From DAORHV01 sp964513925 (GTDB lineage Bacteria; Patescibacteriota; Gracilibacteria; Peribacterales; Peribacteraceae), in the NCBI GenBank assembly GCA_964513925.1, contig CAZENR010000003.1, positions 38,295 through 102,294 of the forward strand: a stretch of 64,000 nt of DNA, given 5' to 3'. Below are positions 19,411 through 27,875 of the stretch, piece after piece. Below the pieces are notes generated by a model that made no database searches, was not told where the DNA came from, and was given only the letters and a program-made list of their open reading frames with translations. Each line of letters starts with the position of its first letter. Position 1 is the first letter of the stretch. Position numbers and translations under genes: made by a program.

Positions 19411-20424
19411 TTAGCGCAAATACTTGGCTTTATTCGCATTATGCTCGTCGTTGGTGCGCGCATAACGAATGACGCCATCGCGGCCATGCAGGTAGTACCA
19501 GTATTCCGTTGTTTTGGGGCGCATGGCCGCAACCAACGCCGATTCACCAGCATTGGCTATGGGCCCTGGCGGCAAGCCCACGCGCTTGCGGGTGTTATAG
19601 GGGGAATCGGTATCCAAGTCCGTCGCGGTAAGCACTGCAGTTGGCTTTTGCAGCAGGTAACGTACGGTGGCGTCTACGCCAAGCAACGTCCCGGCCTCTT
19701 CGCGCTTCCACAGAATGCCTGCAACAACGGGTCGCTCATCGTCGTGGCGAGACTCCTCCTCAACCAGCGATGCCATGGTTACAGCCTCATGCAGCGTGCG
19801 GCCGCTGGCCTGCAGCTCTGCCGAGTGTGCGTCTATGATGCGCTTTTGGAAGGTTGCCAGCATACGCTGCATAAACGCCTGCGGATCGTATGTCTCCACG
19901 GTGACATAGTAGGTATCTGGAAACAGGTATCCTTCTACCCTGGAGCCAATGCGCTGCTCACGCGAAGCAAAATTTTCCCTGGGCAAAAATGCGCTTTCTG
20001 GAAACGCGCACGTAAACGCACAATCCAGCAATTCTCCCGGCTTTCCCAAACCTTTGGCTGCCAAGTACGAGTCTATATCCGCAACAGACCAGCCTTCGGG
20101 AATGGTAATGCTCACCTCGCCGGAAAGGCCGGAGGTCAGTTCTTGCAAAATATCCGGAACGGACATGGACTGCGACAGTGTAAAACGTCCGGCCTGCAAA
20201 CCGGTGTGTTTGCCACTCACGCGGGCGTAGAGCTTAAACACCCATGCCGAACGGATAAGCCCCAGCTCCTGAAGCCTGTCGCCGATTACCGCCACCGAAT
20301 CCCCTTTAACGATGCTTATGGCAATAGGATCGCTCTGTCCGGCATTCACAGGGGCGATCATATGCCAAACCCACGCCCAAGAGAGCACCATGCAAACAAT
20401 GACCGCAAAGAAGATCCGCTTCAT
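19411..20424 (-). CDS. mltG: Endolytic murein transglycosylase MltG (YceG family)
   Basis: Inner-membrane enzyme that cleaves nascent glycan strands and so sets glycan length. The 337-aa protein begins with a single membrane anchor (FFAVIVCMVLSWAWVW), followed by a LysM-like segment (IAISIVKGDSVAVIGDRL) and the YceG catalytic domain. The catalytic glutamate lies in MASLVEEESRHDDER, followed by DSPYNTRKRVGLPPGPI and the C-terminal signature. TGCTACAAT is 7 bp before the ATG and is divergent to the promoter of the next gene. Confidence 0.93.
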   Translation of the reverse strand: MKRIFFAVIVCMVLSWAWVWHMIAPVNAGQSDPIAISIVKGDSVAVIGDRLQELGLIRSAWVFKLYARVSGKHTGLQAGRFTLSQSMSVPDILQELTSGLSGEVSITIPEGWSVADIDSYLAAKGLGKPGELLDCAFTCAFPESAFLPRENFASREQRIGSRVEGYLFPDTYYVTVETYDPQAFMQRMLATFQKRIIDAHSAELQASGRTLHEAVTMASLVEEESRHDDERPVVAGILWKREEAGTLLGVDATVRYLLQKPTAVLTATDLDTDSPYNTRKRVGLPPGPIANAGESALVAAMRPKTTEYWYYLHGRDGVIRYARTNDEHNANKAKYLR

Positions 20425-20431
20425 TGGTCCG

Positions 20432-20440
20432 ATTGTAGCA
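20432..20440 (-). promoter_or_regulatory. Extended -10 promoter TGCTACAAT of mltG
   Basis: On the minus strand, TG-C-TACAAT ends 7 bp before the mltG ATG at 20424. Confidence 0.5.
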
Positions 20441-20447
20441 GCGGCAC

Positions 20448-20476
20448 TTGGCAGAAATATTGACTAAATATAGAAT
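20448..20476 (+). promoter_or_regulatory. Sigma-70 promoter TTGGCA-17-TAGAAT
   Basis: A -35 of TTGGCA and a -10 of TAGAAT are separated by 17 bp, ending 11 bp before the ATG at 20488. Confidence 0.5.
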
Positions 20477-20487
20477 GGTGTTGATTT

Positions 20488-20955
20488 ATGTCTTTTAAGA
20501 TTAGACCACACGTCATAGAAGCATTTTCGCTCTCGCTTAGCTCCGGGCCACTACAGGCTGCCGAGGCATCGATCAACAGCGTGAGGTACGCCATAGAAGA
20601 CAACTTGCCCGAAGGCGATGCTCGCGCCGCAATTCTGCAGTGCTTGCAGGACTGCTGGCTGCTATGCGCGCTTATCTTTTCTGCTGGGCAAACGCACGGC
20701 AATACCAACTCCCCGCTGTCTAAGTCGGCGGAGCTTGCCGCGGACATCAACCAGCAAAACGCACTGGAGTTACTAAGCACTCTGCGTATCAAGATTGTTG
20801 CAGCGCTTGGGGAAGGCAAAGGAACCGATATTGCCGATAGGCTCATTAGCACCGGCCAAATCATCGACACCTTGTATGCGGCCGGAAAAATCGATGGCTC
20901 TCAGGTGGCACTAGGGAAACAACACCCCATGCGTCGCGGCGACAAAACCTGCTAG
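20488..20955 (+). CDS. Hypothetical protein (155 aa)
   Basis: Not recognised. A soluble, helix-rich protein with no signal peptide, carrying cysteines in LQCLQDCWLLCAL. It has its own promoter. Its TAG stop overlaps the convergent ybaB stop through a shared CTAG (20952-20955). Confidence 0.65.
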   Translation: MSFKIRPHVIEAFSLSLSSGPLQAAEASINSVRYAIEDNLPEGDARAAILQCLQDCWLLCALIFSAGQTHGNTNSPLSKSAELAADINQQNALELLSTLRIKIVAALGEGKGTDIADRLISTGQIIDTLYAAGKIDGSQVALGKQHPMRRGDKTC

Positions 20956-21233
20956 GCCATGCCCATGTCCTTCATCATGCCCTGCATGCGCTCGGATGAA
21001 ATGAGCTGCGCTTTCTTAATGGCACGGTTCAATGCATCTTTTATGAGTGCCGGGAGTTGATCTTCGGCGACTGACGGATCGATGATGACCTCGACGATTT
21101 CCAGTTCCGCGGATACGACGACACGCACGCCCTGGGCCTCGGCCTCGACGTGGATATTCTTCAGCTGTTTGCGGACCTTCTTCGCCTCCTGCTGGAGCTT
21201 AAAGGATTTGCGGATATCGGAGAATGACGGCAT
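20952..21233 (-). CDS. YbaB/EbfC nucleoid-associated protein
   Basis: A 93-aa protein of the YbaB/EbfC family, which forms tweezer-like dimers that bind DNA. The family pattern is clear: an N-terminal coiled helix (LQQEAKKVRKQLKNI), a central beta hairpin (VVVSAELEIVEVIIDP), a C-terminal helix with ALNRAIKKAQ and a methionine-rich tail. It lacks an adjacent dnaX or recR, its usual neighbours. TGCTAGCAT is 6 bp before the ATG. Confidence 0.88.
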   Translation of the reverse strand: MPSFSDIRKSFKLQQEAKKVRKQLKNIHVEAEAQGVRVVVSAELEIVEVIIDPSVAEDQLPALIKDALNRAIKKAQLISSERMQGMMKDMGMA

Positions 21234-21239
21234 GGACCG

Positions 21240-21248
21240 ATGCTAGCA
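21240..21248 (-). promoter_or_regulatory. Extended -10 promoter TGCTAGCAT
   Basis: On the minus strand, TG-C-TAGCAT ends 6 bp before the ATG at 21233. Confidence 0.45.
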
Positions 21249-21268
21249 GAGTGGAGAAGGCCGAACAA

Positions 21269-22261
21269 TCACCGCCGAAGTGCATATGCCTTTGCATGCT
21301 TGGCAACAATCCCGTCGCGAACCAAGCCCGCAATGATGTCTTCCAGCCATGCCCGATGGTTACCCATGGACCAATCCACGCAGGTATGCGGACCCAATTG
21401 AGCCAGCGTAAGTCTAGGGTGATTGCGGAGCGTATCTACCACGCGCCCGCGCACAATGCGATTGGGCGTAAATTTCCCGGCTATCTCACGGCCAGGTTCC
21501 TTTTTGATCAACTTTTTTGTACTAAATTTTACTTTATAAGAAGCCAACATCACTCCCCTCTTTGTTAAAGGACAAACATCCCACTTGGGACTGCGCTTCG
21601 TGCAGACAAGCGAGCCAAAGTCCATGAGTGCGGCGTGCCAGTCCGCAGCCGCCTTCACGCCGCCGGACTCCAAGGACTCCAAGGCATCCTTGGACTCCCC
21701 TATTGCCGCAGCGAGAACTTGTGCGGCCAACTTCATCAGGTACTCATCACCTTTCCTCCACGTGCCGTCTTCTCGCTCCGGACCCACGAAGGTTCTGTGC
21801 AGCACGCGACGAATGTTGGTATCGATGCACGGAGTGGGAATACCAAATGCGAAGTTGCGAATTGCCGCGGCGGTGTACTCCCCCACTCCTTTTATGGAAA
21901 GCAGGTCTGCGGTGCCGCTTGGGAATGTTCCGCGGTACCTATCAAGCACGATGCGCGCCGCGTCTCGCAAGCGAATGGCGCGGTTGTTGTACCCCATCCC
22001 TTTCCATTGCTGTATCACCTCGGCATTGGTGGCCTTCGCCAAATCTGCAAGTGCAGGAAACCTTTCCATGAATGCCTTGAATGCCGGAATAACCCGCGGC
22101 ACCTGCGTCTGCTGCAACATCACCTCCGAAACCAACACCATGTACGCACGCTGGGTGTCGTCGGCGACAGCGAGATCGCGCCACGGAAGGGTGCGCTTGT
22201 GGCGGGAATACCATGACCAGATTTCGTCGACGAAGATGCGAATACGTTCCTGGCGATTCAT
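21269..22261 (-). CDS. mutY: MutY-like A/G-specific adenine glycosylase, Fe-S cluster site degenerate
   Basis: A HhH-GPD base-excision glycosylase of 330 aa. MutY features are LPWR near the N-terminus, SEVMLQQTQV with the catalytic glutamate, LLSIKGVGEYTAAAI (helix-hairpin-helix) and CIDTNIRRVLHR with the catalytic aspartate. The Fe-S loop should be C-x6-C-x2-C-x5-C but reads C-x6-W-x2-C-x5-G (CTKRSPKWDVCPLTKRG), so two of four ligands are gone. The C-terminal NUDIX-like 8-oxoG recognition domain is replaced by a short basic tail of about 90 residues. A stretch encoding ESKDALESLESGG, just before this loop, is made of GGACTCC repeats (21664-21699). The start at 22261 follows from TATGCT 8 bp upstream. 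Confidence 0.85.
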   Translation of the reverse strand: MNRQERIRIFVDEIWSWYSRHKRTLPWRDLAVADDTQRAYMVLVSEVMLQQTQVPRVIPAFKAFMERFPALADLAKATNAEVIQQWKGMGYNNRAIRLRDAARIVLDRYRGTFPSGTADLLSIKGVGEYTAAAIRNFAFGIPTPCIDTNIRRVLHRTFVGPEREDGTWRKGDEYLMKLAAQVLAAAIGESKDALESLESGGVKAAADWHAALMDFGSLVCTKRSPKWDVCPLTKRGVMLASYKVKFSTKKLIKKEPGREIAGKFTPNRIVRGRVVDTLRNHPRLTLAQLGPHTCVDWSMGNHRAWLEDIIAGLVRDGIVAKHAKAYALRR

Positions 22262-22346
22262 GCAGACAAAGCATACCTCACGATAGAATTCCCATCGAAG
22301 GATTCCGTTGATTCCAAGATACATCAACGCCGACGCCGTACCTTTA

Positions 22347-22387
22347 GGAGTCTTGGAATCCAAGGAATCCTGGGGTCCAAGGAATCC
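22347..22387. repeat. GGAATCC-type direct repeat cluster
   Basis: Imperfect repeats of the unit CCAAGGAATCCT fill the space between mutY and the end of the ATPase gene, in the sense AGGAGTCTTGGAATCC, AAGGAATCCTGGGG, CCAAGGAATCC. Related clusters occur near 21664, 31123, 31468, 36870 and 57159. Confidence 0.6.
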
Positions 22388-24148
22388 TTACTTCTGAATC
22401 CCAATGCGATCCTCGATTTCCTGATCCACGAACACCTTCTTGCGACCGTACTTCATGCGACTGTATTCCTTAATCAAACCGCCGAGCTTCTCGTTGCGCT
22501 CCGACTCGTCGTAAATGGTTGCAAGCGAGAACGGACGTGACGTGGTGTTGTTGATGTTGAGCTTCACGTAGCAGTTGAAGTTTGGAATGCCGATGACGTC
22601 CTGCTCCGAAACAACCGGAGCCATTTCTTTGGCCATGTACTCCGCGTCTTCGGCGCCGATCTTAAAGCTCATAATGGTACCCACGTTACCGAACACTGCG
22701 TCGCGCATTTTGGAGCTGGCCTGCCCGTAGGATTCCGTCTTGCCCACTAGCTGGCCAATGTACTGGTGAGCCATGATCAGACCCAGTTCGTACTTACGAG
22801 CTTCGGAGAGAATGGTGGCGAACGCGTCGGTGATGAAGTTCTGGAACTCGTCGACGTACAGGTAGAAACGCCTGCGCTGCGCTTGCGGAATATCGGCGCG
22901 GCTCATGGCGGCCATGTTGACCTTGTTGACGAAAATGAGTCCAAGCAGCTGCGCATTGGTGTCGCCGATCTTACCCTTGGACAGGTTGACCAGAAGCACC
23001 TTGCCGCTGTCCATAACTTCGCGGACGTTGAAGGCGCTCTTGGGCTGGCCAATGATGTTGCGCATGGTCGTGTTGGTCACGAACGGTCCGAACTTGGCAG
23101 AGAAGTACGGAATCATTTCTTCTTTTTCGCGAGCGCCGGTTTTGGCCATTTCGTTGTTCCAGAAGCTACGTACGACCGAGTTCTTGCACTTGCTGACCTT
23201 GTAGCGCTGGAATTCTTCATCCACGAACAGACGCGGCACATCGATAAGCGTTGCACCCTCCTCCTCGTCGTCCATCAGCGTGAGACAGCCGTTTCGGAAG
23301 TAGTGCTGGATACGCGGACCGAAGATTTCGTTACCGAACATCTTGATGAAGATTTCCATGGCGTCGAGAGACGCACGGTCCTTTTCCTCCGGAGTTTTTG
23401 CCTCGAGCATGTTCAGTCCCATAGGACGCTCGATATCGGCAGGGTCGAATACGATGACGTCTTTGGCGCGTTCCTTGGGCGTGTGCGCCAGTGCGTCTTC
23501 GATCAGGTCTCCGTGGGGATCGACAATGCACAGACCGGCTCCTCCGGCAATATCCTGGCGCGATTGCCAGTTGAGCAACGCAGACTTACCCGAACCGGAT
23601 TTACCGATAATGTACTGGTGGCGGGTGCGGTCTTTGTCCATGAAGCGGACTTTGGTCTCCAGGCCGCGGAATCGGTTGATGCCAAGCAGGATGCCTGTAG
23701 TCGGCGCATTGGGCGGCGGCGGCAAGATCTTGTACTTGACCCAGTCGATGTTGGGCACGGTGTTGTAGCGGCTGTCTGGGAAGTGGTAAATGGACGCCAG
23801 CTCTTTTTCCACCAGCAGGTTTCGCTTATGGGCATAACCGTTGATACGGCGCTTCCACAGCGGGTAAATCATCTTCTGGTTAAATTCCAGCGGCATGAAA
23901 TCCGTCATCATTCGCTTGTTCCTGAAGTAGTTGCCATACATGTCTTTGAACACGTTGAAGGCGACCTGCAGGTTGTTAGTAATGTCGAGCGCACGCTCCC
24001 AGGTCTTCGCACCTGCAAGTACGCGCACGGTGGTGTGGTAACCCGACATACCGGCTTTTTCACCCATGCGCTTGTACAGCTCTTCCTCCGGCTGGATCAT
24101 ACGCACGAACGAGTCGCCTCCCTTTGCGCCGGGGGCGAAGTTCTTGGC
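22388..24148 (-). CDS. VirB4/TraG-type (DUF87-like) ATPase, C-terminal part, interrupted by sequence gap
   Basis: The C-terminal 586 aa of a hexameric-type AAA+ ATPase related to conjugation and type IV secretion motors. Walker A is GKSGSGKSALL, followed by CIVDPHGDLIEDAL and the Walker B strand FYLYVDEFQNF; ILSEARKYELGLIMAHQY follows. It is clearly paralogous to the ATPase at 45249-47732 through its whole length. The 5' part continues beyond the run of Ns; the apparent frame change across the gap reflects the arbitrary 10-N length. No other secretion or conjugation gene is adjacent. Confidence 0.85.
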   Translation of the reverse strand, partial: AKNFAPGAKGGDSFVRMIQPEEELYKRMGEKAGMSGYHTTVRVLAGAKTWERALDITNNLQVAFNVFKDMYGNYFRNKRMMTDFMPLEFNQKMIYPLWKRRINGYAHKRNLLVEKELASIYHFPDSRYNTVPNIDWVKYKILPPPPNAPTTGILLGINRFRGLETKVRFMDKDRTRHQYIIGKSGSGKSALLNWQSRQDIAGGAGLCIVDPHGDLIEDALAHTPKERAKDVIVFDPADIERPMGLNMLEAKTPEEKDRASLDAMEIFIKMFGNEIFGPRIQHYFRNGCLTLMDDEEEGATLIDVPRLFVDEEFQRYKVSKCKNSVVRSFWNNEMAKTGAREKEEMIPYFSAKFGPFVTNTTMRNIIGQPKSAFNVREVMDSGKVLLVNLSKGKIGDTNAQLLGLIFVNKVNMAAMSRADIPQAQRRRFYLYVDEFQNFITDAFATILSEARKYELGLIMAHQYIGQLVGKTESYGQASSKMRDAVFGNVGTIMSFKIGAEDAEYMAKEMAPVVSEQDVIGIPNFNCYVKLNINNTTSRPFSLATIYDESERNEKLGGLIKEYSRMKYGRKKVFVDQEIEDRIGIQK

Positions 24149-24158
24149 NNNNNNNNNN
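24149..24158. other. Assembly gap (10 Ns)
   Basis: Scaffold gap inside the ATPase gene. Comparison with the paralogue at 45249-47732 suggests that only a short stretch, perhaps tens of bases, is missing. Confidence 0.95.
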
Positions 24159-25010
24159 GGTAAGCATGTTGATGAACACGCCGAGGAAGCCCAGGCCGGG
24201 AATCTTCTCGATGAAGCTCTTCTTCTTGCCCTTGAAGCCCTCGTTGGCAATGCTCTTGATGTGCTTGGACCAATGCTCGGTAAACGTGGGACTGATAATA
24301 ACCTGTATAGTGGCGGTTTCGTCCGGATGCAGCTTGGAAAGCACGTTGACCAAATCGTTGAGCGGGTCGTCCTGCATGTGATCGTAAAACCGCAGCGGGA
24401 ATTCGTAGGTTTTTCGGCAGAGCATGTTGTAGCCCACCAACTTGTACCCCTTGGGCCAAATTTCCGGCGTGGCCTTTGGGGTCACCTCGGCATTGGGGTA
24501 GAACGACGTAATTTGTTTCTCCACGATGGACTGCAACCCCTTGGGGCACAAGACGTAGAACGAAATAAGTCCGTCCTCCACGAACATCTCGAAGCTGATG
24601 GTGAGGAAACGCGTAATCCAGAATGAAATGGTCTGCCAGACGGTAAGGTCTTTTACTTCGTACAGCGCACGGAACAACTGTTCCATGATGGCGATTTTTT
24701 CTTTGAAGTCCTTCTCGGTGCGCTTCTCCTGGTCGATCTTACTGTCGCTTCTTGGCAGGATGACCTTCATGCACACCAGGGTCTTGGAGGCATACCAGGC
24801 ATACGTGAAACGCATCCAGTAAATGACATACCGGATGAGGAAGTACGCGGTGATAAGCAGCAGGATTTTGCTGCCAGTGGTAACGAGTCCAAGGTCTTCC
24901 GTAAGCCAATCCCACAGCGAAGACCAAATGCCTAAATTGAACACGAAAGACACCGTCTCAACAGCGACGAGCAGAATGGGCCAGAAGAGCAACCGGAGTA
25001 CGAAGACCAT
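24159..25010 (-). CDS. VirB4/TraG-type ATPase, N-terminal part, interrupted by sequence gap
   Basis: The N-terminal 284 aa of the same gene as 22388-24148. Two or three membrane helices at the start (LLFWPILLVAVETVSFVFNL and ILLLITAYFLIRYVIYW) anchor it. They are followed by a domain containing SIVEKQITSFYPNAEV, matching PIIEKQITSFYPDAVI in the paralogue. TGGTACAAT lies 35 bp before the ATG. With the C-terminal part the protein would be about 870-890 aa. Confidence 0.8.
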
Positions 25011-25045
25011 GGCGTGGTTTCTATCTTACAGACAGAAATCAGACC

Positions 25046-25054
25046 ATTGTACCA
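25046..25054 (-). promoter_or_regulatory. Extended -10 promoter TGGTACAAT
   Basis: On the minus strand, TG-G-TACAAT ends 35 bp before the ATG at 25010, so the leader would be about 29 nt. Confidence 0.45.
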
Positions 25055-25145
25055 TATTTTATGAGAAAAAAACAGCGTTTTTAGCCAGCGTAAGCCAATG
25101 TTCGGGCTTTGTGCACTTGGAGTCCGCGTCAAGGAAAACCAATGA

Positions 25146-26210
25146 CTATCCGGCACATTCGGCAACCTCCATGCGATACGTGCGCTCTTTGCCGGAGGCA
25201 GACCCTAACCGCAATTCGTAGATGCCTGCCACCGAGGGCGTAAGTTCGTATGTCTCCCCCGGTTCGATCCACTGCTGCATCCACTGCCAATCTGCATCCG
25301 GATACCGAATACCCCGAACCACAAAGAACCGCGATGCCGTCAGCTTGAGTCCGGAGCCGAGCGCCAACGTTCCTGGTATGCCGGGAGAAAGCAGGACATC
25401 CCGCGTTATGCGTCGCTGCAGCAAAACGTTGCCGCACGGCTGCACCAGCGATGCATCTCCCAGGCGCTCGAATGTGACATCGATACGCCCCTTGGATCGC
25501 TCCGCAATGCGCAAAAACGAGCCCAAGCTTAAATCCATGTCACGACCTTGCACGAACGGCCCGCGATCGTTTATGCGCACCACAACGCTCTTGCCATTCT
25601 CCGTATTCGTCACCTTGACCATGGTGTTGTGCGGGTAGGAACGGTGCGCCGCGGTCAGTGCATGCATGTCGAACGTCTCGCCGAACGCGGTTCCTTTGCC
25701 GTGGAATTTTTCGGAATACAAACTTGCCTCGTGGACCTCTGTGCGAAGCTTGGTGTCCAACGTGACAATGAGCTGTTCGAGCTCGGACTTTGTAAGCTGA
25801 TGGTCGGGTTCGAATCCGTTGATGCCGTACTTGTCTGCAAGTATCGGCGCGTCTTCCGGCTCTATCACCTTGAGGAATTCCTTGTTTCCCTCGGCATCGA
25901 TAGGTTCTAGGTTACGCGTTCGCAGAAGCCAAATGACCGCATCGCGCGCAACCAACGGAGCATCGGGCGAAAAATGATCTCCATCTATGGTAAACCCCCT
26001 GGCCTTGGCATAGGTAATTTCCTTGTAACCGGCAGCACCCTTGGGAATATCTTCGTAGCCCGAGGAACGCACATCTTCGGCCGGACGCAGAATGCTCGAC
26101 CACACCAGCAAGAACCCGTCTCGCCTGCTTATGACTGCGGCACGCGCATCTGCAACAACGGGCAGCACACAACAGAGAATAATCGCGAAGCAAAGAATCC
26201 GTTTCATCAT
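25146..26210 (-). CDS. Secreted RlpA-like double-psi beta-barrel protein
   Basis: A 354-aa exported protein. A signal peptide ([20 protein letters not shown]) is followed by an SLH-like region ([23 protein letters not shown] read as a divergent repeat) and an RlpA-type double-psi beta barrel ([48 protein letters not shown]). RlpA relatives are septal glycan hydrolases or peptidoglycan binders. The C-terminal 130 residues form a beta-rich domain not recognised. TGCTATACT lies 9 bp before the ATG. It is probably a wall-remodelling protein paired with the next gene upstream. Confidence 0.82.
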   Translation of the reverse strand: MMKRILCFAIILCCVLPVVADARAAVISRRDGFLLVWSSILRPAEDVRSSGYEDIPKGAAGYKEITYAKARGFTIDGDHFSPDAPLVARDAVIWLLRTRNLEPIDAEGNKEFLKVIEPEDAPILADKYGINGFEPDHQLTKSELEQLIVTLDTKLRTEVHEASLYSEKFHGKGTAFGETFDMHALTAAHRSYPHNTMVKVTNTENGKSVVVRINDRGPFVQGRDMDLSLGSFLRIAERSKGRIDVTFERLGDASLVQPCGNVLLQRRITRDVLLSPGIPGTLALGSGLKLTASRFFVVRGIRYPDADWQWMQQWIEPGETYELTPSVAGIYELRLGSASGKERTYRMEVAECAG

Positions 26211-26219
26211 TGGGCGGCA

Positions 26220-26228
26220 AGTATAGCA
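26220..26228 (-). promoter_or_regulatory. Extended -10 promoter TGCTATACT
   Basis: On the minus strand, TG-C-TATACT ends 9 bp before the ATG at 26210. Confidence 0.5.
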
Positions 26229-26250
26229 CGTACCCGAACATCGTCAGGAC

Positions 26251-27627
26251 CTATAGTCCGGACCCTCGCACGCGCCTCCACTCCGCGTTGATGGCATCGG
26301 CCATCATGAGCTTACGGGTGGTTGGACCGTACACGCCGGCACCATGCGCATCACTCCCGGATACGATCTTTTTGTCCAGTTGGTATTTGAGTAACGCGGT
26401 TTTGGTCTTGGCTCCGAACGTGGAACTGAGCTCCTTTGCATTGAAGTAGCCAAGTTGTGAAAGCAACCGTTGCAACTGCTTCACCTGCGCTCCACGACTT
26501 CCCACAACCAGCGTGCCGTTTGGCAGACCCTCCTCTCGCACGCGTTTGGTTACCTGAAGTTTATGCAGGACGGCGTTCATTTTTACGGAAGCCTGCTTGG
26601 CGCGCCAGGCATCGGTAAGGGCAGCAATGGTGATTGGCCCTATGCGCCCGGCACCAGGCGAACCCTCGTCAGCAATGAGCTTCTTCTGGCGCTGGAAAGC
26701 AACTACTGCAATACGAAGATCTTCATCGAACTTGCCATCGGTGCGCCCCCGATACACGCCGACGTAACGCAGCACTTTTTGCGCCAGCCGGACATCGGCA
26801 CCTTCGCTGCCCAGTGCCAAACCAGGCACCAGTGCAGGCGTGCGTCCACGCTGCACCTGAAGTGCCGCAACCAGCGCGGCTGCGGTGCGATCGTCAGTCG
26901 CGGATCCATCGCCGGTAAGGCCCATGGATTGCTGGAAAGCCCCCAGTGCATCGCGCGTAGCGGGGCCAAACAAACCGGTAACTTGGTGATCTAAGTACCC
27001 CAGATCAGCCAGGTATTGCTGTAGCACGCGAACTCCATACCGCTGGTCATCCAGCTTCAAACCCGAAAGCAAATCGATATCGTCGGATTTGGTCAGCGCA
27101 GCTATGGCCGCATTGCCCGAAGGGAAATTGGCAAGAACCATGTTTTCGGCCGGAGCTTTCACTCCCGCCGGATACACGGTTCCCGTGACGCGACGCACGC
27201 CCCACTCCATGGCCCGCGCGAGGCCCTCCTCGCCTTCCCCCATCCAAATATCTACGCGATGGTAGCCATTGTCCCACTCGATGATACGGCCGCCACGGTC
27301 ATGCACCATGCCAATACCGATACCGTGCAAATCGATGACTGTGCCAAACGCATACGAGGGGGGTGCCGCGAGCATGCCTGGGTATACCGCTGTTCCATCT
27401 GCGCCGCGAACGCCCTCCCCGTTGAACATTTTTTCCTCCTCGTAACTTCCGCGGAAGTAGCAACACTGGTCGGGCAGCGGCGAGTAGTAGGCAGTGACGA
27501 CGAACTCCTGTTGATACGGCTCCTGGTTGGCGTAGTTGGCGCTCACGGGGGAAAACACGCTGCCCATGACCGCGGTAAGGACAACCGCAGCGGGATACAC
27601 GCGCAACCTTGAAAGTTGGAAATACAT
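26251..27627 (-). CDS. Secreted 3D-domain protein with peptidoglycan-binding repeats
   Basis: A 458-aa exported wall protein. The signal peptide (VYPAAVVLTAVMGSVFSPVSA) is followed by a 3D (Asp-Asp-Asp) barrel-like region with VVTAYYSPLPDQCCYF, FGTVIDLHGIG and HDRGGRII...YHRVDIWMG. This is the fold of MltA/resuscitation-factor-type lytic enzymes. Three PG_binding_1-type modules follow (GVRVLQQYLADLGYL...GLFGPATRDAL, DVRLAQKVLRYVGVY, AQVKQLQRLLSQLGYF). The start at 27627 is supported by the signal peptide and TGGTATACT 27 bp upstream. The catalytic role is inferred, not proven. Confidence 0.82.
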   Translation of the reverse strand: MYFQLSRLRVYPAAVVLTAVMGSVFSPVSANYANQEPYQQEFVVTAYYSPLPDQCCYFRGSYEEEKMFNGEGVRGADGTAVYPGMLAAPPSYAFGTVIDLHGIGIGMVHDRGGRIIEWDNGYHRVDIWMGEGEEGLARAMEWGVRRVTGTVYPAGVKAPAENMVLANFPSGNAAIAALTKSDDIDLLSGLKLDDQRYGVRVLQQYLADLGYLDHQVTGLFGPATRDALGAFQQSMGLTGDGSATDDRTAAALVAALQVQRGRTPALVPGLALGSEGADVRLAQKVLRYVGVYRGRTDGKFDEDLRIAVVAFQRQKKLIADEGSPGAGRIGPITIAALTDAWRAKQASVKMNAVLHKLQVTKRVREEGLPNGTLVVGSRGAQVKQLQRLLSQLGYFNAKELSSTFGAKTKTALLKYQLDKKIVSGSDAHGAGVYGPTTRKLMMADAINAEWRRVRGSGL

Positions 27628-27654
27628 GGGTGTTTGTGTGCGAAGAATCTCTTC

Positions 27655-27663
27655 AGTATACCA
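27655..27663 (-). promoter_or_regulatory. Extended -10 promoter TGGTATACT
   Basis: On the minus strand, TG-G-TATACT ends 27 bp before the ATG at 27627. Confidence 0.5.
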
Positions 27664-27875
27664 AAAAATAGCCCATCGGATTATTGACCGATACATGTAA
27701 AAATCGCATAACAATGAAATGTATATAAATATATACAAGTCTCGCGGCGAACAAAAAAAGTGTGTTGCAGTACGATCTGGGTGCGGCTACGATCCGGCGC
27801 GACATGAATAACGCCGCCCACACCGGCACCCCGGTGTCCGAAACGGACAGGGGTGGCGATTTTCCAAAAAACCCT

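Noticed and set aside
24060..24250. Apparent frameshift in the first VirB4/TraG-like gene
   Set aside because: It coincides with the 10-N scaffold gap. Both sides end on codon boundaries, so the frame change only reflects the arbitrary gap length.
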